A stretch of DNA of 64,000 bases, from the NCBI RefSeq assembly GCF_021389975.1, contig NZ_CP089981.1, forward strand, positions 2,505,501 through 2,569,500, written 5' to 3'. Positions 54,348-63,450 of the stretch are shown here, piece by piece. A program made the position numbers and the translations under genes. Positions within the stretch are counted from its first letter, which is position 1. Every line of letters begins with the position of its first letter. The notes below the pieces were generated by a model. The model was not told the DNA's origin. It saw only the letters and a list, made by a program, of their open reading frames with translations, and ran no database searches. The stretch comes from Fulvivirga ulvae. GTDB lineage: Bacteria > Bacteroidota > Bacteroidia > Cytophagales > Cyclobacteriaceae.

Positions 54348-55691
54348 ATGAGCACCATGAATTGGGAACAACTGTTATCAAACCGGAGGTCGGGCGAAAA
54401 GCCCAAGGAGCATGATGTAAGCAGGAGTGCCTTTGAGCAGGATTATGACAGAATTATTTTCTCTCACCCGTTCAGGAGGCTGCAAGATAAAACTCAGGTG
54501 CACCCGCTTCCCGAATACGATTTTGTACATACCCGGCTTACACATAGTCTTGAGGTCTCCAGTGTTGGGCGTACACTGGGCAAAAGAGCAGGGCAGGTAC
54601 TTTTGGAACGTCACAAAGGTCTTAGAGCCAAGTTTTCCGTCCATGATTTTGGAGCTATTGTGGCGGCGGCCTCTCTGGCACATGATATTGGGAATCCCCC
54701 GTTCGGACATTCAGGAGAAGATGCCATTTCTGAATTCTTCCGTTGCCATGAACAGGGGAAACATCTTAAAAGTTATGTGACCGACTGGCAATGGCAGGAT
54801 TTAACCAATTTTGAAGGTAATGCTCAGGGATTCCGCATACTAAATAAAGAACGCTACCAGGGCCTGAAACTGACTTATGCCACCCTGGCAGCATTTAGCA
54901 AATATCCGCGTAAATCACTGATAGAAAACCGTAATAAAGAGCGAAGAAGCCAGAAAAAATATGGTTTTTTTCAGTCTGAGAGTTCGTTGTTCTCGGCTAT
55001 GGCTGATGATATGGGCTTGATAAAATATGATGATTATGTATGGTCGCGTCACCCCATGGCCTTCCTCGTGGAGGCCGCAGATGATATTTGCTATCAACTG
55101 ATTGACCTTGAAGATGGGTGCCGGCTTGGTTTGGTGAGCTATGATGATACCGTTGATCTCTATGCTGGTATACTTCGAGAAAAATTTGACAAGAAAAAGC
55201 TGGAACGAATAGAAAGTCCTGATGAAAGGATAGGAACATTGCGCGCTTTATCCATAGGAACATTAATAGAAGAAAGCTGCACATTGTTTTTGGATGAAGA
55301 AGAAAATCTCCTTACGGGAAGTTTTGATACTGCGTTGACTGATACTATATACTCTACGCCTGTTTTACAGGAGATCGAAAGTCTGTCGATAGAGAAAATA
55401 TACAGAGCTCGCACAGTAATGGAAACAGAAGCTGCAGGCTTTGAAGTGTTGCCGGGGCTGCTGGGGGTATTTGTAACAGCAGCTCATGAAAAGTTAAACG
55501 GTACTGATTTTTCAAAGAAAAATCAGTCTGCTCTGAGGTTGATGCCGCCGGAAGTAAGGCGGGAGATATCAGAAGAATCAGACATGTACCAGGTATTGAT
55601 GAGCTGTATAGATTTTGTTTCCGGAATGACTGATAGCCATGCGATTTCATTGTTCCGAAAAATCAAAGGAATATCGCTTCCCAACAGTTAA
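54348..55691 (+). CDS. dgt: dGTP triphosphohydrolase
   Basis: A 447-residue HD-domain dNTP triphosphohydrolase, which cleaves dGTP to deoxyguanosine and triphosphate. The HD residues are in HTRLTHSLEVSSVGR and AAASLAHDIGNPPFGHSGEDAI; the segment TNFEGNAQGFRIL follows. Near 255, VEAADDICYQLIDLEDG completes the metal site. Length is that of the shorter non-enterobacterial type. ATG 54348 is used; TTG 54342 and ATG 54357 are alternatives. It follows the MtfA-like gene by 10 bp. Confidence 0.95.
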   Translation: MSTMNWEQLLSNRRSGEKPKEHDVSRSAFEQDYDRIIFSHPFRRLQDKTQVHPLPEYDFVHTRLTHSLEVSSVGRTLGKRAGQVLLERHKGLRAKFSVHDFGAIVAAASLAHDIGNPPFGHSGEDAISEFFRCHEQGKHLKSYVTDWQWQDLTNFEGNAQGFRILNKERYQGLKLTYATLAAFSKYPRKSLIENRNKERRSQKKYGFFQSESSLFSAMADDMGLIKYDDYVWSRHPMAFLVEAADDICYQLIDLEDGCRLGLVSYDDTVDLYAGILREKFDKKKLERIESPDERIGTLRALSIGTLIEESCTLFLDEEENLLTGSFDTALTDTIYSTPVLQEIESLSIEKIYRARTVMETEAAGFEVLPGLLGVFVTAAHEKLNGTDFSKKNQSALRLMPPEVRREISEESDMYQVLMSCIDFVSGMTDSHAISLFRKIKGISLPNS

Positions 55692-55743
55692 TTAGGAGCC
55701 CTGAGGTTTAGTTGCTAAAATTATACTTTAAACCTAAAATGAT

Positions 55744-55751
55744 TACCTTTG
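55744..55751 (+). promoter_or_regulatory. Candidate -7 element for the RND gene
   Basis: TACCTTTG matches TAnnTTTG exactly and ends 15 bp before the ATG at 55767. The alternative TTG start at 55749 overlaps this box, which favours the later ATG. Confidence 0.45.
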
Positions 55752-55766
55752 TGGTCTTATTTCGAC

Positions 55767-58211
55767 ATGTGGACTAAACTTGCTCATATAATCATAAAAT
55801 TCAGATTGCTGCTGGTGCTATTGCTGGTGGCAATTACAGCGTTTATGGGGTATCATGCCCAAAATGCAGAGATGAGTTACGATTTCGCCAAAACTGTACC
55901 GTCAGATGATCCTGATATGGTGATTTTTCAGCAGTTCAAGCAGCAATTCGGTGAAGACGGTAATTTGGTAGCTCTTGGAATTAAAGATAGCAGTGTATAT
56001 ACCCCTGAAAACTTTGAAAAACTAAGGGAGCTGAGCCTGGTGATAGCAGATCTCGAAGGGGTGAATGATGTGCTCTCGTTGCCTCTTGTACAGCGACTGG
56101 AGAAGGATACCGCAGAGCGTAAATTTGTGCTTAAGCAAATATTTCAGGGGCCGGCGGAAAGCAAGGCAGCTTTTGACAGCCTGCTGCAGGTAGCCTTTGA
56201 TCAGAGATTTTATAGTGGCCGACTCATCAACGAGGAGAATGGAGCTACCCTTGTACTGGTCTCTATCAACAGAGAAGTAGTTAACTCCCCGAAACGATTG
56301 GAACTAACCCAGAAAATAGTTGATGCAGGAACTGCTTTTGAAAGTGATACAGATATACAACTCCACTATGCAGGTTTACCTTTTGTCCGGTCGGTAGTGG
56401 CGGGGAAAGTGCGTAACGAAATGCAGATATTTCTTTTTCTGTCAATAGCAGTTACCGCGTTGATACTATTTCTTTTCTTTAGAACCTGGGATGCTGTGGT
56501 ATTCCCAATCACGGTCATTGCTGTTGTGGTAGTGTGGGTTCTGGGTTCACTCGCGCTGTTTGATTATAAAATAACCCTTTTAACCGGGCTGATACCTCCG
56601 GTTATCGTAGTTATAGGTATCCCCAATGCTGTTTATTTGTTAAACAAGTACCATCAGGAGTTTGAGAAGCACGGTAATAAGATCATGGCCGTAAGCAGAG
56701 TGGTACGTAAAATCGGCCTTGTAACCCTGATAACTAATTTTACAACAGCCATTGGCTTTTTAGTACTGGCTTCCACTGACATTGTTATACTTAAGGAGTT
56801 TGGAATTGTAGCCGGACTGAATATCATGGCTACTTTTCTGGTAAGTATAATTTTAATTCCTGCGGTTTTTTCATGGTTACCACCACCAGGAGGCAAACAA
56901 CTTAAACATTTGAAGTTTAAGAGCCTTGATTTCGCACTTACAAAAATGGATTTACTCATCCACAGGCACAGGAGTTACATTTATGGTGTGACCCTGATTT
57001 TGGTTGTGGTATCAGTGTTAGGCGCTTTAAAGATCCAGGCGATATCATATATGGTAGATGACTTGCCAGCGGATAGTGAAATTAAGCGCGATCTGGCCTT
57101 TTTTGAAGAGAACTTTAGTGGCATTATGCCTCTTGAGATAGTAGTGGATACGCATGAACGCAGAGGTGTCATAGACGTCCGGACATTAAGAAAGATAGAC
57201 GAGTTTGAGGCTTTTTTGGAGTCAAATCGTGACATATCCAAGCCTGTTTCTATTGTAAGCTTTGTCAAAGCCTCCAAGCAAGCCTATTATAATAATAATC
57301 CGGCGAGGTATAGCCTTCCGGACCGAAGAGAAAGCAACTTTATTTTGCCATATATGAAAGGGCAGAATGATAGTACGGGCCTCTTCAATTCATTTGTGGA
57401 CTCTACATTACAAAAGATGAGAATCTCCATGCAAGTGGCTGATATAGGTTCGCATAAAATGGATTCTCTGATCAATGATGTTATTCAGCCGGAGGTAGAT
57501 TCTGTATTTGCCGGAACAGAACTTACTGTAGATATTACGGGCACTTCGCCATTGTTTATTAAAGGGAATAAATTCCTGATTAAAAATCTGAGAATGAGTT
57601 TGATCCTGGCCTTTGTTCTCATTTCAATAATTATGGGCTTCCTTTTTGCCAATGTGAGAATGATACTGATCTCTATCATCCCCAATATAATTCCACTGGT
57701 AATTACTGCAGGAATTATGGGGTTTGCGGGTATCCCACTTAAGCCGAGTACAGCACTCATATTCAGCATTGTATTTGGTATATCGGTTGATGACTCCATA
57801 CACTTTCTGGCAAAATACAGACAGGAGTTATTTGCCAATAAATTTTTTGTGCCCGTGGCTGTGAGCAAAAGTGTGAGGGAAACGGGAGCGAGTATGATGT
57901 ATACCTCTATCATCCTGTTTGCAGGCTTTGTGATTTTTGCAGGATCAAGCTTTGGTGGTACCGTTGCATTAGGAATTTTGACATCCGTAACTTTGTTAAT
58001 AGCGATGTTCACCAATTTAATATTATTACCATCCCTGCTCATGACCTTTGATGATGGTAAACGCAGAAAAGATTCGCACCCGTTAATAGAACAGTATGAT
58101 GACGGCTTTTATCAGGAAGACGAGGACGAAGAAATTAACCTTGACCTGATCAGAGTTGAAGGGGATGGATCAGTTGAGAAAAGCGATATTTCTGACAAAA
58201 TTAATTCATAA
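55767..58211 (+). CDS. RND/MMPL-family exporter
   Basis: An 814-residue integral membrane protein with twelve helices in two similar halves, each with a large periplasmic loop and a sterol-sensing-domain-like bundle (about residues 215-385 and 625-770). The N terminus KFRLLLVLLLVAITAFMGYHA and second half IVFGISVDDSIHFLAKYRQEL are typical of the MMPL/HpnN-like branch of RND proteins, which export lipids or hydrophobic compounds and use the proton gradient. No membrane-fusion or outer-membrane channel gene is adjacent, so a lipid-transport role is more likely than drug efflux. The C-terminal tail is acidic. Confidence 0.9.
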   Translation: MWTKLAHIIIKFRLLLVLLLVAITAFMGYHAQNAEMSYDFAKTVPSDDPDMVIFQQFKQQFGEDGNLVALGIKDSSVYTPENFEKLRELSLVIADLEGVNDVLSLPLVQRLEKDTAERKFVLKQIFQGPAESKAAFDSLLQVAFDQRFYSGRLINEENGATLVLVSINREVVNSPKRLELTQKIVDAGTAFESDTDIQLHYAGLPFVRSVVAGKVRNEMQIFLFLSIAVTALILFLFFRTWDAVVFPITVIAVVVVWVLGSLALFDYKITLLTGLIPPVIVVIGIPNAVYLLNKYHQEFEKHGNKIMAVSRVVRKIGLVTLITNFTTAIGFLVLASTDIVILKEFGIVAGLNIMATFLVSIILIPAVFSWLPPPGGKQLKHLKFKSLDFALTKMDLLIHRHRSYIYGVTLILVVVSVLGALKIQAISYMVDDLPADSEIKRDLAFFEENFSGIMPLEIVVDTHERRGVIDVRTLRKIDEFEAFLESNRDISKPVSIVSFVKASKQAYYNNNPARYSLPDRRESNFILPYMKGQNDSTGLFNSFVDSTLQKMRISMQVADIGSHKMDSLINDVIQPEVDSVFAGTELTVDITGTSPLFIKGNKFLIKNLRMSLILAFVLISIIMGFLFANVRMILISIIPNIIPLVITAGIMGFAGIPLKPSTALIFSIVFGISVDDSIHFLAKYRQELFANKFFVPVAVSKSVRETGASMMYTSIILFAGFVIFAGSSFGGTVALGILTSVTLLIAMFTNLILLPSLLMTFDDGKRRKDSHPLIEQYDDGFYQEDEDEEINLDLIRVEGDGSVEKSDISDKINS

Positions 58212-58217
58212 ATACAT

Positions 58218-58224
58218 AAAGGAG
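58218..58224 (+). promoter_or_regulatory. Strong Shine-Dalgarno sequence for ileS
   Basis: AAAGGAG lies 7 bases before the GTG start at 58232. Good SD sites are otherwise scarce in this window, as expected for Bacteroidota, so this one decides the start and stands out. Confidence 0.7.
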
Positions 58225-58231
58225 ATTAAAG

Positions 58232-61200
58232 GTGAAATACAAAGAGTATAAAGGGCTCAATTACGCCGAGGTAGCCGATAGAATACTGGAATATTGGAAG
58301 GAAAACAAGATATTCGAAAAATCAGTAGACAGTCGCGAGGGGCAGGAAACTTTCACGTTTTATGAAGGGCCGCCATCAGCAAATGGTACTCCGGGTATTC
58401 ACCATGTGATGGCCAGGGCGGTAAAAGATATATTTTGTCGCTATAAAACCTTAAAAGGCTTTCAGGTAAAGCGTAAAGGTGGCTGGGATACCCATGGCCT
58501 GCCCGTAGAACTACAGGTAGAAAAGGAGCTGGGGATCACCAAAGAAGATATAGGAAAAAAGATCTCCGTTGAAGAATACAATCAGAAGTGTCGGGAAACG
58601 GTAATGAAATATAAGGATGAGTGGGATGACCTGACCCAGAAAATGGGTTATTGGGTCGACCTGGACAATCCCTATGTGACGTTCGACCGTGATTATATGG
58701 AGACTTTGTGGCACCTCCTTAAAAAACTCTATGACAAAGGCCTGTTGTACAAAGGTTACACTATTCAACCTTATTCGCCTGCTGCTGGTACAGGATTAAG
58801 TTCTCATGAATTGAACCAGCCAGGTACATATCGTGATGTAAAAGATACTACAGTAACTGCACAGTTTAAACTTAAAAATGAAGACAACACATTCCTGCTG
58901 GCCTGGACAACTACTCCATGGACATTGGCAGGTAACAGTGCTTTGGCAGTAGGTGAGAAGATCGATTATGTCAAAGTGAAAACCTATAACCCATATACTT
59001 TTGAGGAAATTAAGGTGATCCTCGCTAAAGACAGAATGGGTGAATACTTTAATGCCAAGGCAAAAGATATAACATTTGAAGATTTTAAGGAGGGTGATAA
59101 GCTCATCCCATACGAGATTGTAGCAGAACATAAGGGAAGTGATCTGATAGGGATTGAATATGAGCAATTACTTCCTTATGTGGCCGCTGACGGACCTGCG
59201 TTTAGGGTAATACCCGGTGACTATGTAAGTACAGAAGATGGTACAGGCATAGTGCATATCTCACCAACCTTTGGTGCTGATGACCAACGTGTGGCAAAGC
59301 AGGCAGGCATTGGAGCAATACTAGTAAAGGATGAAGAGGGTAATCCTATGCCAATTGTGGATAAGCAAGGTCGCTACGTAAAGGAGATTACGGACTTTGC
59401 TGGTATGTACGTCAAAAACGAGTACTATAAAGATGGGGAAGCACCTGAAAAATCACTTGATGTACAGATAGCCATTAAGCTAAAAGAAGAGAACAGGGCG
59501 TTTAAAGTAGAGAAATACGAGCACTCATACCCACATTGCTGGAGAACGGATAAGCCTGTTCTATACTATCCTTTGGATTCGTGGTTTATTAAAACCACGG
59601 CTATGAAAGATAAACTGGTAGAGCTGAACAAGACCATAAACTGGAAGCCCGAGTCTACGGGCACTGGCCGTTTTGGAAACTGGCTTGAAAACCTGGTGGA
59701 CTGGAACCTCTCAAGATCAAGGTTCTGGGGTACACCTTTACCTATATGGGTGTCTGAGGACAGGGCAGAAGAAAAATGCATTGGCTCTATGGAGGAGCTA
59801 AAAGCAGAGGTTGAAAAGTCAATCAAAGCAGGGTTCATGTCAGAATCAATAGGGGATGACTTTGATCTTCACAGACCATATGTAGATAATGTGGTGCTGG
59901 TTAGTGATAGCGGACAAAAAATGTTCAGGGAGCCGGATCTTATTGATGTATGGTTTGATTCGGGAGCTATGCCTTATGCACAGTGGCATTACCCATTTGA
60001 GAATAAAGATGTTTTCAATGCAAACTTCCCTGCAGATTTTATTGCCGAAGGTGTTGATCAAACACGAGGCTGGTTCTTTACATTGCACGCCATTGCAGTG
60101 ATGCTGTATGATAACGTGGCATTTAAAAATGTAATAGCCAACGGTCTGGTATTAGATAAAAATGGAAACAAAATGTCCAAACGGTTGGGTAATGCCATAG
60201 ATCCGTTCAAGACGCTTGCTGAACATGGGCCAGATGCCACAAGATGGTATATGATCTCTAACGCCAATCCTTGGGACAATCTCAAATTTAATATGGATGG
60301 GGTGGTAGAAGTGCAGAGAAGGTTTTTTGGAACATTGCATAACACTTACTCATTTTTTGCCCTTTATGCTAACCTCGATGGCTTTAATTATGAAGAAGGA
60401 GATGTAGACGCTAGTGAAAGGACCGAAAGTGACAGATGGATACTATCGAAATTAAATAGTCTGATAGCCAAGGTTGATGCTGCTTATGCGGATTATGAAC
60501 CTACCAAAGCTGCCCGGTTGATCCAGGATTTTACCATCGACGATCTGAGTAACTGGTACGTAAGGTTAAACAGAAAGCGTTTCTGGAGAGGAGAATACAA
60601 TAATGATAAAAAGGCAGCTTATCAAACATTGTACACGTGCCTTTTGACTATCGCAAAACTTGGTGCACCTATAGCACCGTTTTACATGGATCAGCTTTAT
60701 CAGGACCTCAATGCAGTTACCGGACTTGAATCAACCGAGTCGGTTCATCTTGCCGATTTTCCTGCTATGGATCAGGCTGTGGTGGACATTGACCTTGAAC
60801 AAAGAATGTCGCTTGCGCAGAATGTATCTTCATTGGTACATTCTTTAAGGAAGAAGCATAAGATAAAAGTACGCCAGCCGCTGTCAAAAATATTGCTTCC
60901 TGTAATAAATGATCAGTTTAAAAGACAAGTAAGTGCAGTAGAAGACTTAATTCTCTCAGAGGTGAACATTAAGGAAATAGAATTTGTTGACGACGAATCC
61001 GGCGTGCTGGTTAAAAATATAAAGCCTAATTTCAGAAAACTTGGTCAGGAGCATGGTCCTAAAATGAAGGAAATTGCTGCTAAGATCAATCAGCTTCCGG
61101 CAGATGATATTGTAATATTGGAAAACAAAAATCTGTTAAAACTTCAGTTGAACGACAGCACCGTTGAATTAACACTGGAGGATGTGGAGATCAACTATCA

Positions 61201-61531
61201 GGATATTCCCGGTTGGTCGGTAGCATCGGAAGGAAGGCTCACTGTAGCCCTGGATATTACTATTTCCGATGATTTGCGTAAGGAAGGTATAGCTCGTGAT
61301 CTTGTGAACAGGGTACAAAATATGCGTAAGGATATGGGGCTGGAAGTGCAGGATAAAATAAAGATCAATATTGAAAAAAATACGGACCTGGTCAACTCAG
61401 CATTGGAGGCGAATAGAGAATATATTTGTAATGAAACCCAGGCCTTATCTTTGGATATACTTGATAAGCTGAGCGACGGAAATGAATTGGAGATGGATGA
61501 GCACAAGCTCAGAGTAAAAATTGAAGCATAA
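58232..61531 (+). CDS. ileS: Isoleucine-tRNA ligase
   Basis: A 1099-residue class I synthetase. The HIGH-box equivalent is GIHH (residues 55-58) in PSANGTPGIHHVMARAVKDIF; the KMSKS equivalent is KMSKR (from Lys647). The editing domain (about 200-400) contains TPWTLAGNSALAV and YVSTEDGTGIVHISPTFGADD. Length and sequence are of the long, eukaryote-like type usual in Bacteroidota, a class often associated with natural mupirocin tolerance in other taxa. Start GTG 58232 follows an unusually strong SD sequence. lspA overlaps its stop by one base. Confidence 0.97.
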   Translation: MKYKEYKGLNYAEVADRILEYWKENKIFEKSVDSREGQETFTFYEGPPSANGTPGIHHVMARAVKDIFCRYKTLKGFQVKRKGGWDTHGLPVELQVEKELGITKEDIGKKISVEEYNQKCRETVMKYKDEWDDLTQKMGYWVDLDNPYVTFDRDYMETLWHLLKKLYDKGLLYKGYTIQPYSPAAGTGLSSHELNQPGTYRDVKDTTVTAQFKLKNEDNTFLLAWTTTPWTLAGNSALAVGEKIDYVKVKTYNPYTFEEIKVILAKDRMGEYFNAKAKDITFEDFKEGDKLIPYEIVAEHKGSDLIGIEYEQLLPYVAADGPAFRVIPGDYVSTEDGTGIVHISPTFGADDQRVAKQAGIGAILVKDEEGNPMPIVDKQGRYVKEITDFAGMYVKNEYYKDGEAPEKSLDVQIAIKLKEENRAFKVEKYEHSYPHCWRTDKPVLYYPLDSWFIKTTAMKDKLVELNKTINWKPESTGTGRFGNWLENLVDWNLSRSRFWGTPLPIWVSEDRAEEKCIGSMEELKAEVEKSIKAGFMSESIGDDFDLHRPYVDNVVLVSDSGQKMFREPDLIDVWFDSGAMPYAQWHYPFENKDVFNANFPADFIAEGVDQTRGWFFTLHAIAVMLYDNVAFKNVIANGLVLDKNGNKMSKRLGNAIDPFKTLAEHGPDATRWYMISNANPWDNLKFNMDGVVEVQRRFFGTLHNTYSFFALYANLDGFNYEEGDVDASERTESDRWILSKLNSLIAKVDAAYADYEPTKAARLIQDFTIDDLSNWYVRLNRKRFWRGEYNNDKKAAYQTLYTCLLTIAKLGAPIAPFYMDQLYQDLNAVTGLESTESVHLADFPAMDQAVVDIDLEQRMSLAQNVSSLVHSLRKKHKIKVRQPLSKILLPVINDQFKRQVSAVEDLILSEVNIKEIEFVDDESGVLVKNIKPNFRKLGQEHGPKMKEIAAKINQLPADDIVILENKNLLKLQLNDSTVELTLEDVEINYQDIPGWSVASEGRLTVALDITISDDLRKEGIARDLVNRVQNMRKDMGLEVQDKIKINIEKNTDLVNSALEANREYICNETQALSLDILDKLSDGNELEMDEHKLRVKIEA

Positions 61532-62190
61532 TGAAGCTATATAAATATTATTTGCTGGCCCTGGGTGTTATTGTCCTCGATCAGGTAGTGAAGTTACTTG
61601 TTCATTTCAATATGGAAATGGGTACCATGGGTGAGATAGATGTTTTCGGAGAATGGTTTAAGCTTCATTATTTGCTTAATCCGGGTATGGCCTTTGGCCT
61701 TAAATCGAGCCATGAGTATGGAAAGCTCCTCTTAACTTTGTTCAGATTAGGGGCCATGGTGGGAATAGGCTACTATATTTTTTACCTGTATAAAAAGAAG
61801 GCAAAGTCCGGATTGCTGTGGTGCATGGGACTGATTCTGGGAGGAGCAGTCGGAAATGTAATAGACAGTACTTTTTATGGAGTTTGGCTTGATAATGCGC
61901 CTGAAGGATCTCCGACACCGTGGTTTCATGGTCAGGTGATTGATATGCTTTTCTTTCCGCTATTTGATGGATATTACCCTGATTGGTTTCCATTGGTAGG
62001 TGGAGACTACTTCCTGTTCTTCAGCCCGGTGTTTAATATTGCAGACTCATCTATTTTTATAGGTGTTGTACTGATCCTTATCCTTCAAAAGAAGTTTTTT
62101 AAGGATAAGGATAACGAAAACACCATTACCGATTCTCCTCAGGAGGGGGATCATTCGGATAAAGAGAGCAAAGAGGTTATTGTTTCTTAA
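61531..62190 (+). CDS. lspA: Signal peptidase II
   Basis: A 219-residue integral membrane aspartyl peptidase that cleaves lipoprotein signal peptides. The catalytic aspartates are Asp112 in GNVIDS and Asp172 in FNIADSS; LNPGMAFGL (residues 49-57) is the conserved N-terminal motif. The C-terminal 35 residues are a charged tail beyond the usual end. It overlaps ileS by 1 bp. The window contains several of its likely substrates (GldK, SprE and the 48.4-kb lipoprotein). The 3' end overlaps the convergent NadR-type gene by 14 bp. Confidence 0.96.
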   Translation: MKLYKYYLLALGVIVLDQVVKLLVHFNMEMGTMGEIDVFGEWFKLHYLLNPGMAFGLKSSHEYGKLLLTLFRLGAMVGIGYYIFYLYKKKAKSGLLWCMGLILGGAVGNVIDSTFYGVWLDNAPEGSPTPWFHGQVIDMLFFPLFDGYYPDWFPLVGGDYFLFFSPVFNIADSSIFIGVVLILILQKKFFKDKDNENTITDSPQEGDHSDKESKEVIVS

Positions 62191-62749
62191 TACAGCCTGC
62201 CGGAGGGGTAAGGATGTTATCTATGGCTTTAATCGCCATTTGCTTTCTTTCAGGCCATTCACCTTTAATTTCTACAAATGGAACCTTAAGTTCCTGAAGC
62301 GTGCTCTTGAAAAGATCATAGAAATAGCTTCTAAGGTGAGGATTTTCCCTCTGACGATCCTCCTCCCAGGGAAGGTCGATATATGTTAAAAGGTAGAGGT
62401 CATACCGGCGGGTCTCTATTGCATGTAGTATTTCCTGATGGCAGAAACCGTATTTGAATTCTGACCATATTTTAATAACGATAAGATCAGTATCACAAAT
62501 GAGCAGGTCTTTGGCTTTAAGTACTAATCGGTCTTCATTTGCCAATTGGCCCTGAGCAATTGCAAGCAGGTCATCGGCCTCATATGGGCGATTCAGGTCA
62601 TCGATATACCGTCTGGCATACTCCTTTACCCAGCAGGTGCTATAGTGCTCAGCCAGTTTTGAAGATAACGTTGACTTACCCGTACATTCGGGTCCAATTA
62701 CCACTACCTTTTTTACAGACTTGTCTGTACTCTCATCGTCTTTCTCCAT
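62177..62749 (-). CDS. NadR-type nucleoside kinase (kinase domain only)
   Basis: A 190-residue P-loop protein like the C-terminal ribosylnicotinamide kinase domain of NadR, without the HTH and NMN adenylyltransferase parts found in E. coli NadR. Walker A is GPECTGKS (residues 19-26); LLICDTDLIVIKIWSE carries the Asp and later DLPWEEDRQRENPH is a lid-like segment seen in NadR relatives. It would phosphorylate nicotinamide riboside taken up by PnuC, encoded immediately upstream. The start overlaps the end of pnuC by 37 bp, indicating coupled translation. Confidence 0.88.
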   Translation of the reverse strand: MEKDDESTDKSVKKVVVIGPECTGKSTLSSKLAEHYSTCWVKEYARRYIDDLNRPYEADDLLAIAQGQLANEDRLVLKAKDLLICDTDLIVIKIWSEFKYGFCHQEILHAIETRRYDLYLLTYIDLPWEEDRQRENPHLRSYFYDLFKSTLQELKVPFVEIKGEWPERKQMAIKAIDNILTPPAGCIKKQ

Positions 62750-63369
62750 GCCAGATATCCTGAAACCGCTAAACCTATATATACCAAATACAATATTGAA
62801 TAAAAATGTATGCCTTTATAATAATAAACACCTGTAGCCAATACATCAACCACAAACCAAAAATGCCAGTTTTCAATCTTCTTTCTTGCGGTAAGCCACA
62901 TACCAGCCAAGCTCAGCATAGTGGTAGCACTATCCCAGTATGGAAGTGAGGCATCCGTGAAACTTTCCAGAAGAAAACCCATAAGAAAGATACCCATAGC
63001 TGAAATAAGTATCAACGCAGTCAATACACCTGAAGAGGCATGTGTGACAGGCACTTCCTTAGCTTGGGATTGATCCGGAGCAGCATCTAAAGGGGATTCA
63101 CGGTCAGGTGATTTTTTTCCTCTGACCCAATACCACCAACCATAAATGTTAAGCACTAAAAAGAAGATATGCAGTGCGAAATCAGCATAGAGTTTTTCTC
63201 TCCAGAATACTACAAGCGACACCAGCACATAAATTATTCCGGATGGCCACGTGAGTATATTTTCTTTGATCAGGAATATTACAGCCAGCAAACCAAAGAT
63301 CAACCCCGTTGCTTCGTAGGGATCCATTGAAGTGATGTATTCTATGGTTTGCTGCAGTATACTTTCCAT
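62713..63369 (-). CDS. pnuC: Nicotinamide riboside transporter PnuC
   Basis: A 218-residue membrane protein with about seven helices. The family hallmark NIYGWWYWVRG lies near residue 75, with KIENWHFWFVVDVLATGVYYYKG in the C-terminal half, including the Trp-rich substrate-binding region. A charged loop (about 83-110) separates the helices. PnuC imports nicotinamide riboside by facilitated diffusion and depends on downstream phosphorylation, here by the NadR-type kinase in the same transcript. Confidence 0.94.
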   Translation of the reverse strand: MESILQQTIEYITSMDPYEATGLIFGLLAVIFLIKENILTWPSGIIYVLVSLVVFWREKLYADFALHIFFLVLNIYGWWYWVRGKKSPDRESPLDAAPDQSQAKEVPVTHASSGVLTALILISAMGIFLMGFLLESFTDASLPYWDSATTMLSLAGMWLTARKKIENWHFWFVVDVLATGVYYYKGIHFYSILYLVYIGLAVSGYLAWRKTMRVQTSL

Positions 63370-63383
63370 AATAGCGGAAGCGG

Positions 63384-63391
63384 CAAATATA
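63384..63391 (-). promoter_or_regulatory. Candidate -7 element for pnuC
   Basis: CAAATATA on the plus strand is TATATTTG on the minus strand, an exact -7 box 15 bp before the ATG at 63369. It implies a leader of only a few bases. Confidence 0.45.
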
Positions 63392-63450
63392 TCTTTTTTA
63401 TTTATTATTTTAGCAGCAGTCTGACTGGCAATAATTTTAACCTGATTGAT

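Noticed and set aside
57485..58042. 185-codon antisense ORF in the RND gene, and other long shadows such as 54427-54780 and 29666-30052
   Set aside because: They lie wholly opposite or out of frame within strong genes, show no domain features and reflect codon bias of the real gene.
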